Origin: Gracilimonas sp965227215
GTDB taxonomy: Bacteria; Bacteroidota; Rhodothermia; Balneolales; Balneolaceae
Length of the DNA stretch: 64,000 nt
Direction: 5' to 3'
NCBI GenBank assembly: GCA_965227215.1
Contig: OZ245729.1
Coordinates: 310,001 to 374,000 of the forward strand
Below are positions 36,559-43,956 of this stretch, piece after piece. Under the pieces are notes generated by a model. The model did not search any database. It had not been told where the DNA came from and worked only from the letters and a program-made list of their open reading frames with translations. Positions within the stretch are counted from its first letter, which is position 1; every line of letters begins with the position of its first letter. A program made the position numbers and the translations under genes.

Positions 36559-37183
36559 AGTATTCCGGTTTTTTAAGTCCCCAGTATTTAATCAGGATAA
36601 AGCCTACTGCCAGCCCCCCTAAGTGAGCAAAGTGGGCAACTCCACTATTCGGCATTGCCAAACCATTAAACAGTTCAAACAATCCATAAAAACCGACAAA
36701 GTACTTCGCCTTTATCGGGATGGGCGGAATTAACAGCATAATATATCGGTCGGGAAACATCATTCCGAAAGCCAACAAAATACCAAAAACAGCACCGGAT
36801 GCACCTAAGGTGTAGGCAAAATATCCGCCAATAAACATATGAATGACGGCTGCTCCAATTCCAGTCAACAGATAATAAATGAGAAAGCGTTTTGAGCCCC
36901 ACAGATTTTCAATAGCCTGACCGAATATCCACAGTGCAAACAAATTCAGGAAGATGTGGCTGAGATCGGCGTGCAAGAACATGTATGTTACCAGCTGCCA
37001 CGGCATGAAACCTTCCCCCAGCGGATTCAACACTAAGTATGGAGCAATGGCAGCACCGATGGGCGTCCATCCCGAACCAAAAAGCTGCTTTGTGAGCAGG
37101 AACGCCAGTGCGTTTATAATCAACAGGTTTTTAATTACCGGCGGAAATACGGAAAATTGGGTATTGGGTGAAAAGTTATCCAA
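36551..37183 (-). CDS. Rhomboid intramembrane serine protease (short form)
   Basis: A 210-residue rhomboid with catalytic Ser129 in GASGAVFG and His187 in HFAHLGG, and the HxxxN-type PWQLVTYMFLHADLSHIFLN segment. It starts at TTG (37183); the N-terminal SVFPPVIKNLLIINAL is the usual beginning of this subfamily, and no ATG precedes it. It has no C-terminal tail, unlike its tandem neighbour, with which it overlaps by 8 bp. The two may be paralogues with different substrates or may work together. Confidence 0.9.
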   Translation of the reverse strand: MDNFSPNTQFSVFPPVIKNLLIINALAFLLTKQLFGSGWTPIGAAIAPYLVLNPLGEGFMPWQLVTYMFLHADLSHIFLNLFALWIFGQAIENLWGSKRFLIYYLLTGIGAAVIHMFIGGYFAYTLGASGAVFGILLAFGMMFPDRYIMLLIPPIPIKAKYFVGFYGLFELFNGLAMPNSGVAHFAHLGGLAVGFILIKYWGLKKPEYYG

Positions 37184-37194
37184 AAAATTCTGCT

Positions 37195-38697
37195 TTATTG
37201 ATGATTCTTGATGACACGTGAATATACGTTGATTCCACTCAAAGTTACGCCCGGAATTCCTTGTCCGGGGTAGGTAGTATCTCCGACAAGATACAAACCT
37301 TTAAACGGAGTTTCGTGGGAAGTCCAGTTGAGCAAGCTTCGTGCCATACTTTGAGGAATACCGCCTACCCTGCCTTTTTTACGGTACACCCAGTTCTCCC
37401 ATGTAACCGGTGTTGCTGTATGTATAACGTCGATATCCGAATTTGAAAATCCGGGTAGCTTTTCTTTCAACTTTTTAACCACAAAATCTTCAACTTGTTG
37501 TTTCGCCTGCTCATATTTCCCATTCAATGAGTGCCAATATTCCGGCGAAGCATGGGTCGAAATATTGAGCGTGCGGCTCCCCTCTTTAGCCCGTTCTGTA
37601 TCACCCGGTTTAGACATGGACACAAAGATGGAGTCCGAATTGGTGTAAGGCACGGTTTCACCGTCTTTCAAATGAATCTGATTGTGCAAGGGTAATTGAT
37701 CCGGATAAGTATCAGTAGTTGCGATACCAAGGGTGATAGCTCCCCATGCGTCGCTAAATTCTTTGCTTTCCTCTGTAAAATATGCTTTCATGTCACCCGA
37801 AGTTATGCCACTCATATTCCATACCGGGATATTTGAAATTACGATTGGTGCCCGATAGCTAAACTTTTCATTTCTTTTATTCTTGGTGTGAACCAGGAAT
37901 TGATCACCATTCTGATCAATCATTTCCACCCCTTCTTTTGTGTGGAGTGCTCCTCCCTTTTCATGGATGAACGACCGTATTGTATTCACCATCTCCAGTA
38001 AGCCTCCGGGAACGTAATAATTGGAATAATTGGTGTACGTCAGCCCGGCTGCTCCAAATAAAAAAGGTGTTTGGTGTGATTTAGCCTGAGCGGTGATCAT
38101 GAGTTGTTCATCCACAAAGCGCCGGAATTTTGGTGTGTCCACACCATGCTTTTGCATTACATCTTCTACTGATTGAAAGGCATACTTCAGCACCCATACG
38201 TCGAATGGATTATTATTGACAGCCAATTGCATCCATTCGGATATTTTTTGTGGTGGAAAGAAGGGATTCTTCAGCGAGACTTTCCATACTAAATCTGATA
38301 CGGCTAAAGCTTCTTCCCAAAAAGCCCGCTGTCCGTTTGCATTCCCAAAAACACGAGTGCATTCCTGAATCCATTGCTCACGGTCTTTATAGCGGGTCAG
38401 CTGTTCACCGGCCAGCCATACCGACATGCTTGGGGTAATTTCTTCTTTGGGTATTTGAATTCCGGTTTCTTTCTCCAGTTTCCAAAGCGGCTGATTTTCA
38501 TCGAAACCAATGAGCGTGGTGGCTCCGGATTCAAACACATATCCTTGTCTAAAAAAAGAGGAGGAACAACCACCGGGAGCATGGGCTTTTTCCAGAATGA
38601 GTATTTTATATCCATTGTTGGCGAGCATAGCGCCGGCACTCATTCCACCCATCCCTGATCCGGCAATAATTACATCGTAGTCTGTATTGATATTCAT
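37195..38697 (-). CDS. Phytoene desaturase/carotenoid isomerase-like FAD oxidoreductase
   Basis: A 500-residue COG1233 protein. The FAD-binding start is DVIIAGSGMGGMSAGAML (GxGxxG), followed by LILEKAHAPGGCSSSF, and the C-terminal FAD motif is GLYLVGDTTYPGQGIPG, as in CrtI, CrtISO and RetSat. It leads the operon with two rhomboids and ispG. IspG makes isoprenoid precursors, so a carotenoid or related polyene substrate is plausible but not proven. It is distinct from the partial COG1233 protein at the left edge. Confidence 0.88.
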   Translation of the reverse strand: MNINTDYDVIIAGSGMGGMSAGAMLANNGYKILILEKAHAPGGCSSSFFRQGYVFESGATTLIGFDENQPLWKLEKETGIQIPKEEITPSMSVWLAGEQLTRYKDREQWIQECTRVFGNANGQRAFWEEALAVSDLVWKVSLKNPFFPPQKISEWMQLAVNNNPFDVWVLKYAFQSVEDVMQKHGVDTPKFRRFVDEQLMITAQAKSHQTPFLFGAAGLTYTNYSNYYVPGGLLEMVNTIRSFIHEKGGALHTKEGVEMIDQNGDQFLVHTKNKRNEKFSYRAPIVISNIPVWNMSGITSGDMKAYFTEESKEFSDAWGAITLGIATTDTYPDQLPLHNQIHLKDGETVPYTNSDSIFVSMSKPGDTERAKEGSRTLNISTHASPEYWHSLNGKYEQAKQQVEDFVVKKLKEKLPGFSNSDIDVIHTATPVTWENWVYRKKGRVGGIPQSMARSLLNWTSHETPFKGLYLVGDTTYPGQGIPGVTLSGINVYSRVIKNHQ

Positions 38698-38820
38698 GCT
38701 CGTTTAACATGATTTATCACGCAAAATGTTCCACTATCGTGTACCAAGGTTATCTTATTTTTACCTTGAATAAAGAACACTGTCACATTAATACATACTC
38801 AACTCAACAGTCTTATTCAG

Positions 38821-39393
38821 ATGCCGAAAACCTACTTCTCTGACGAAATAATACAAGGAATTGACTTTACGAAAGAAGAATTTGAGACCGGGGATTATGA
38901 ATCCTGCCGATTTATCAACTGTAAATTTCCAAAGGTGAACCTTAGTGAATGCAGCTTTATTGAGTGTGAATTTGAGAGATGTGATTTAACGATGGCTAAA
39001 CTCTACGGAACTACTATCCGGGATACTTCATTTGCGGAATGCAAGCTAATCGGTCTGCAGTTTGATAGTTGCAATGACTTTGCCTTTTCCCCGAAATTTG
39101 ATTCCTGCACCCTCAACTTCTCCTCTTTCTTCCAGATGAAAATAAACAAAGCGGTGTTTAAAGAGTGCAGCCTGAACGAAGTGGAGTTTTCTGAGGCCAA
39201 TCTCCAGGAAGCTACTTTTGATAATTGTGATTTAGCCAGAGCCAGCTTCAAATCCACCCAACTACAAAAAGCAGATTTCAGAGGTTCCTATAGTTATTCC
39301 TTGGATCCGGAATCCAACAACATTAAAGGAGCAAAATTTTCGCTACAGGGAGTGCCGGGGTTGTTGGATACATACGGCATACTAATCGAGTAA
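38821..39393 (+). CDS. Pentapeptide-repeat protein (Qnr/MfpA-like)
   Basis: A 190-residue protein built almost entirely of pentapeptide repeats of A/C/S(D/N)LxX type (CRFINCKF, LSECSFIECEFERCDL, ANLQEATFDNCDLARASF), which form a right-handed quadrilateral beta-helix. A break near residues 78-85 and the C-terminal NNIKGAKFSLQGVPGLL segment resemble Qnr and MfpA, which mimic DNA and protect gyrase. Qnr is usually about 215 residues. Whether it affects gyrase or quinolone response cannot be told from sequence. It stands alone, divergent from the FAD oxidoreductase. Confidence 0.8.
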   Translation: MPKTYFSDEIIQGIDFTKEEFETGDYESCRFINCKFPKVNLSECSFIECEFERCDLTMAKLYGTTIRDTSFAECKLIGLQFDSCNDFAFSPKFDSCTLNFSSFFQMKINKAVFKECSLNEVEFSEANLQEATFDNCDLARASFKSTQLQKADFRGSYSYSLDPESNNIKGAKFSLQGVPGLLDTYGILIE

Positions 39394-39443
39394 CTCATAG
39401 ATTCGTACATAGGCAGGTATTGATTGAACCGGTATTCAATGTA

Positions 39444-39472
39444 AACCTTTCCAGAGTTACGTTGGAAAGGTT
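39444..39472. repeat. Palindromic repeat, copy 1 of the AACCTTTCCAGAGTT family
   Basis: AACCTTTCCA (39444-39453) and TGGAAAGGTT (39463-39472) form a perfect 10 bp stem with a 9 nt loop. The first 16 bases, AACCTTTCCAGAGTTA, recur exactly at 39870-39885 and, inverted, at 39919-39934. It lies between the pentapeptide gene and the small orphan gene, and may act as a terminator for the former. Confidence 0.75.
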
Positions 39473-39508
39473 AATAGCATCGAGAATCCATAGGTTCTAA
39501 TAACTACT

Positions 39509-39539
39509 TTGCTAACTATCTGTAATTCATATACATTTA
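39509..39539 (+). promoter_or_regulatory. Bacteroidota-type promoter of the small orphan gene
   Basis: TTG (39509-39511) is followed after 20 bp by TACATTTA (39532-39539), seven of eight matches to TAnnTTTG, 20 bp before the ATG at 39559. Pattern match only. Confidence 0.45.
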
Positions 39540-39558
39540 CTAAAAGATTAAAACTTCT

Positions 39559-39810
39559 ATGGGGTTTGTAGACCAGGCAAGACGAACAATTAAATACAAC
39601 AGAAGTCAGCTTAAGGAAAAAAGCTTTTTTAAAAACTTAGGCAGATCAAAATATATAAGAAAGCTTTCTCGAGTAGATTCAAATAGACTTAGAAAGAGCA
39701 TTCAAAAAAGTAATGAGAATAGAAATAAGAGAAAGCTCCCCCGTACAATACTAGTATCTCTTATCCTACTAATTGTGATATTGATTCTATTTATAATTTT
39801 TTTCTTCTAA
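39559..39810 (+). CDS. Small basic tail-anchored membrane protein, orphan
   Basis: An 83-residue protein with no recognised family. Residues 1-62 are strongly basic (many Lys/Arg, for example RSKYIRKLSRVDSNRLRKS), and residues about 63-83 are a purely hydrophobic Leu/Ile/Phe helix ending at the C-terminus, the layout of a tail-anchored membrane protein with a cytoplasmic, possibly nucleic-acid- or lipid-binding, head. The AT-rich codon use differs from its neighbours, and the gene lies between copies of a palindromic repeat. This suggests acquired DNA. A promoter-like pair upstream supports expression. Confidence 0.55.
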   Translation: MGFVDQARRTIKYNRSQLKEKSFFKNLGRSKYIRKLSRVDSNRLRKSIQKSNENRNKRKLPRTILVSLILLIVILILFIIFFF

Positions 39811-39867
39811 ACAGATAAAATAATCCTGAATTAATATTGAGATAGACTTGGAGCCGAATATTGACGA

Positions 39868-39936
39868 ATAACCTTTCCAGAGTTAGACCGGAAAAGTTAA
39901 TTTATTCAGGAGCCTTAATAACTCTGGAAAGGTTAT
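39868..39936. repeat. Inverted pair of the AACCTTTCCAGAGTT repeat family, copies 2 and 3
   Basis: ATAACCTTTCCAGAGTTA (39868-39885) and its exact reverse complement (39919-39936) are an 18 bp perfect inverted repeat separated by 33 bp. The first arm also folds locally with GGAAAAGTT (39890-39898). Together with 39444-39472 it brackets the orphan gene. Confidence 0.75.
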
Positions 39937-39970
39937 CTGACAGACAGAAATCATATAACCAGTCGCTCTA

Positions 39971-39996
39971 CGCTCCGACGCAGAGCGTCCGGAGCG
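39971..39996. repeat. GC-rich palindrome (ACGCAGAGCGT family, copy 1)
   Basis: CGCTCCGACG and CGTCCGGAGCG form a near-perfect hairpin around CAGAG. A related element with the same 12-mer on the other strand lies at 54354-54378. The remaining bases to 40069 are low-complexity TCAC-rich sequence with no gene visible. Confidence 0.55.
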
Positions 39997-40069
39997 AGCC
40001 CGGGTTCACTCATCCTGATTCTTTACCCCATCACCCATCACAATGTCACTTTATCACTTTATCACCAGA

Positions 40070-42823
40070 CTAATGTGCTTCCAGCCAGCTATCAGCAATC
40101 CCTGAATCAACATCCAGTGGCACCTCCAGCTCAAAAGCTGTTTCCATCAGTTCGATGATTTTGGCCGGAACTTCATCCAATTCACTTTCATGGATTTCGA
40201 AAATCAGCTCATCGTGCACCTGAAGTAGCATCCGGCTTTTCTTGTTGTTGACTTTCAGCCAGTGATGAATGTTGATCATCGCCAGCTTAATGATATCAGC
40301 AGCTGTTCCCTGAATCGGCATATTGATAGCCGTTCGCTCAGCAAAACCCCGCACGTTCCAGTTACCTGATTTGATGTCCGGGATGTAGCGCCGGCGGCCC
40401 AGCAACGTTTTTACGTAGCCATGCTCCCGGGCAAACTCCTTCGTTTCATTAATGTAATTCAGGATGTTCGGGAACCGCTCGAAATACTGATCGATCATCT
40501 CCTTCCCCTCGTTATTATCTATTCCCAACCGGGAAGCCAATCCATAGGCGCTCACTCCGTAGGGAATTCCAAAGTTTACTTCTTTGGCCTTCCGGCGATG
40601 ATCGGCGGTTACTTCCTGCAGAGAATCCAGCTCAAAGATTTCTTTTGCCGTTCTGGAGTGAATGTCTTCCTTGTTTTTAAAGGCTTTCATCATAGCTTCA
40701 TCTTTGGAGATGTGCGCAATCACCCGAAGCTCCACCTGCGAATAATCGGCCGACATGATTTTGTAGCCATCCTCTGCTATAAACGCCTTTCGTATCTCCC
40801 GTCCTCTTTTGGTTCGGATGGGGATATTCTGAAGGTTCGGATTGGAGGAACTTAAACGCCCTGTCGCCGCCACACTTTGATTGAATTCGGTGTGAATACG
40901 GCCGGTATCTTCGTTAATCAGTTCAGGCAAGGCATCCACATAGGTAGATTTCAGTTTTGTGAGTTGGCGGTAATCAAGAATAAGGCTTGGCATTTCATAC
41001 TTGGCTGCCAATTTAGTGAGCACAGACTCTGCCGTTGAATACTGCCCGGTTTTTGTTTTCTTACCGGCAGGGAGATCCATCTTCTCAAATAAAATAGTTC
41101 CCAGCTGTTGGGGAGAATTGATGTTGAACTCCTCCCCCGCTTTGTCGTAAATCTGTTTTTCCAGTTCTTTCAGATCCTTATCCAGTTCTTCAGAAAAGGC
41201 ATTCAGCATATCCACATCAAGCTTGACCCCTTTGTATTCCATCTCTGCCAGCACTTCCATCAGCGGGTAATCAACGGTGTAAGCTATTTCTTCCAGCTCG
41301 TCTTCTTTGAGCTTTTCACTGAGAATTTCATACAGACGCAGAGTGATGTCAGAGTCCTCACATGCATACAGATAAACCTCTTCCGGCTTAAGTTCTGCCA
41401 TTGAGATCTGCTTTTTTCCCTTTCCGATCAGTTCCTCGATGGGTACCGGTTTATAATTCAGCAGACTCTTGGAAAGTTCGTCCATCTTTAGCCGCTGATT
41501 GGCATCAATCAGGTAAGCGGCAATCATGGTATCAAATGCCTTACCCTTGATTTGGATACCGGCCCTTTTCAGCATCAGGTAATCGAATTTATAGTTATGG
41601 GCAACCTTGGTTGTTTCTTCATTCTCAAACAATGGCCGGAGTTCTTCAATCACCTCTCCTTCCTCCAGTCCCCCTTCTACATTCATCGGAATATAGTAGC
41701 CGGTTCCCGGAGTCGCGGTTAGTGAAATACCTACCAGACCGGCTGAAACCGGATCAGGACTATCGGTCTCGGTATCGAAACAGATTACCTCCTTATCTTC
41801 GAATCGCGCTACCAGCTTCTTCACTTCCTCAATAGAAGTGACCAGCTCATAGTTTACCTTCTCTTCATCCAGTTCCTGTTTGGGTGCTTCTTCTTTGAAT
41901 GAGCCGAACAGGTCTACCTGATCGCCATCTTTGGAGGCAACCGGACCTTCTTCTCCCAAATACTTCTTGGTGAGCGTTCGGAATTCCATTCGTTTAAAGA
42001 AAAGACCTAACTCTTTCTTATCCGGGCCATCCCATTCCAGCTCTTCCCAGTCCTGCGTATCGGGTACATCTGTTTTTATGGTAACCATAAACTTGGCATG
42101 AAGGGCTTGTTCACCATATTCCATCAAGCCCTCCCGTGCTCGCTTTCCGCTAATATTCGGGGCATCTTCAATCGCCTTCTCCAATGAACCGTATTTCTTT
42201 ATCAGCTTGGGCGCTCCCTTCTTTCCAATTCCCGGTACGCCTGGTATGTTATCCGACGTATCTCCGATCATTGCCAGTACATCAATAACCTGTTCCGGGT
42301 ATACTCCGAAGTAGTCTTTAACTCCTTCCCGATCAATGATATTAAAGCCCCCGTCTTTGTTATCCGGTTTCATCATACGAATGTGATCGTGAACCAGCTG
42401 CATAAAATCTTTGTCAGGCGTAACCAACATAACGTCCACATCATCGGCATTTGCGCCACTGGCAATGGTTCCGATAATATCATCGGCTTCGTAGCCATCC
42501 TGCTCTATATTTTTGATTCCCCACGCCTTTACCATCTCTTTGATAAGCGGGATTCCTATGGTTAGCTCCTCCGGCTGTGGAGGACGGTTAGCTTTATATT
42601 CTTCATCTTCTTCGTGACGGAAAGTAGGTGCATGAGTATCCCAGGCAACCGCAATGTGTGTAGGTTTTTCTTCGTCCAGCATTTTCTCCAGCGTATTGGC
42701 AAAGCCGAGAACAGGTCCCGTTGGTATGCCTTCCGAATTTTTGAGTCGGCTGTTGATGAATGCAAAATGAGCACGGTAGGCCAGCGCCATTCCGTCCAGT
42801 AAAAAGAGAAGTTTTTTAGACAT
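40070..42823 (-). CDS. polA: DNA polymerase I
   Basis: A 917-residue three-domain polymerase. Residues 1-290 are the 5'-3' exonuclease (LFLLDGMALAYRAHFAF, EADDIIGTIA, GDTSDNIPGVPGIG). Residues about 320-510 are the 3'-5' proofreading domain, apparently active, with acidic residues in FDTETD, HNYKFDYLML and YACEDSDIT. Residues 520-917 are the polymerase (SADYSQVELR motif A, RRKAKEVNFGIPYG motif B, LLQVHDELIFE motif C). It acts in Okazaki-fragment maturation and excision repair. It is divergent from the adenosine deaminase gene, with no close operon partners. Confidence 0.98.
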   Translation of the reverse strand: MSKKLLFLLDGMALAYRAHFAFINSRLKNSEGIPTGPVLGFANTLEKMLDEEKPTHIAVAWDTHAPTFRHEEDEEYKANRPPQPEELTIGIPLIKEMVKAWGIKNIEQDGYEADDIIGTIASGANADDVDVMLVTPDKDFMQLVHDHIRMMKPDNKDGGFNIIDREGVKDYFGVYPEQVIDVLAMIGDTSDNIPGVPGIGKKGAPKLIKKYGSLEKAIEDAPNISGKRAREGLMEYGEQALHAKFMVTIKTDVPDTQDWEELEWDGPDKKELGLFFKRMEFRTLTKKYLGEEGPVASKDGDQVDLFGSFKEEAPKQELDEEKVNYELVTSIEEVKKLVARFEDKEVICFDTETDSPDPVSAGLVGISLTATPGTGYYIPMNVEGGLEEGEVIEELRPLFENEETTKVAHNYKFDYLMLKRAGIQIKGKAFDTMIAAYLIDANQRLKMDELSKSLLNYKPVPIEELIGKGKKQISMAELKPEEVYLYACEDSDITLRLYEILSEKLKEDELEEIAYTVDYPLMEVLAEMEYKGVKLDVDMLNAFSEELDKDLKELEKQIYDKAGEEFNINSPQQLGTILFEKMDLPAGKKTKTGQYSTAESVLTKLAAKYEMPSLILDYRQLTKLKSTYVDALPELINEDTGRIHTEFNQSVAATGRLSSSNPNLQNIPIRTKRGREIRKAFIAEDGYKIMSADYSQVELRVIAHISKDEAMMKAFKNKEDIHSRTAKEIFELDSLQEVTADHRRKAKEVNFGIPYGVSAYGLASRLGIDNNEGKEMIDQYFERFPNILNYINETKEFAREHGYVKTLLGRRRYIPDIKSGNWNVRGFAERTAINMPIQGTAADIIKLAMINIHHWLKVNNKKSRMLLQVHDELIFEIHESELDEVPAKIIELMETAFELEVPLDVDSGIADSWLEAH

Positions 42824-42918
42824 TGAATCTGTTTATTTTGAACGTGAACAATGAACGTGGAAACTAATTTTTTTTAATTCTAATTACGAATATTGATTAT
42901 CGGATTAACTGAGGTTGA

Positions 42919-43914
42919 ATGAGTTTTACATCGCTGCCAAAAATTGAATTACATCTGCATCTTGATTGCTCTTTAAGCTTTGATGTGGTCAAAAAATTAC
43001 GCCCCGGAATCACTCTTGAGCAATATAAATCTGATTTTATAGCACCGGCCAATTGTTCCAGTCTGGACGAATACCTGAAGTGTGCGCAGGAACCCATCGC
43101 CCTGATGCAGACCAGAGAGCAGCTGGAAATGGTAACACTCGATCTGTTTCAGCAGCTAAAGAATGACAATGTTATTTATGCTGAAATTCGATTTGCTCCG
43201 CTTCAACACTTAGAAAAGGGATTAACTGCAGAAGAAGTTGTGCAAGCAGTAGACGAAGCAACAGCAAAAGGAATTAAGGAGACAGGCATTGAAGCCAGAA
43301 TTATTCTCTGTACCCTTCGTCATTTTTCTGAAGAACAAAGTATGCAAACCGTTCAGCTTGTGGAGCAATTTAAAGGCAGCTGTGTTACCGGTTTTGATAT
43401 TGCGGCCGACGAGACCTTACCGGTTGACAACCACATTAAAGCTTTTGAATATGCCAACAGGAATAACATTCCCTGCACGGCTCATGCCGGTGAAGCCTGT
43501 GGTGCCGAAAGTGTGCAAGAGGTACTACAGAATTTTTACCCTTCCCGAATCGGGCATGGTGTGAGAAGTCTCGAAAGTGATGCCCTTATGAATCACCTCA
43601 AAGATCAGGATATACACCTGGAAGTGTGCCCCACCAGCAACGTTCAAACCGGGATTTATGATTCAGTAGCTGAACACCGGGTTGATGAAATCTATGAGCG
43701 GGGAAATTCATTGAGCATCAATACCGACGGACGAACGATATCCAATGTTTCTCTTAATGAAGAATATTCTGCCTTACATAAGCATTTTGACTGGCATTTT
43801 GAGCATTTTCTTCGGGTGAACCATCACGCCATAGATGCCGCTTTTTGTGATGAGGAAACGAAACAGAGCTTACGACGGAAGTTGGACAAGAAGTTTAAGA
43901 GAGTTGAGAGTTGA
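42919..43914 (+). CDS. add: Adenosine deaminase
   Basis: A 331-residue zinc-dependent deaminase that turns adenosine into inosine. The metal and catalytic residues are His12 and His14 in ELHLHLD, His189 in TAHAGE with Glu192 as the proton shuttle, His213 in RIGHGVRSL, and Asp270 in SINTDGRTIS. The second aspartate of the common TDD(P) or TDN motif is replaced by Gly271. Cys237 sits in LEVCPTSN. A GAGG ribosome site lies 5-6 bases before the ATG. It is monocistronic and converges with the amidohydrolase. Confidence 0.9.
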   Translation: MSFTSLPKIELHLHLDCSLSFDVVKKLRPGITLEQYKSDFIAPANCSSLDEYLKCAQEPIALMQTREQLEMVTLDLFQQLKNDNVIYAEIRFAPLQHLEKGLTAEEVVQAVDEATAKGIKETGIEARIILCTLRHFSEEQSMQTVQLVEQFKGSCVTGFDIAADETLPVDNHIKAFEYANRNNIPCTAHAGEACGAESVQEVLQNFYPSRIGHGVRSLESDALMNHLKDQDIHLEVCPTSNVQTGIYDSVAEHRVDEIYERGNSLSINTDGRTISNVSLNEEYSALHKHFDWHFEHFLRVNHHAIDAAFCDEETKQSLRRKLDKKFKRVES

Positions 43915-43919
43915 CAGAT

Positions 43920-43940
43920 GATGTTTGTAGAGCAAGCATC
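43920..43940. terminator. Hairpin between convergent genes
   Basis: GATGTTTG (43920-43927) pairs with CAAGCATC (43933-43940), an 8 bp stem with one G-T pair and a 5 nt loop, six bases after the adenosine deaminase stop. T-rich bases follow (GTTTCCTTT). It could end transcription from either side. Confidence 0.4.
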
Positions 43941-43956
43941 AGTTTCCTTTAAAATC

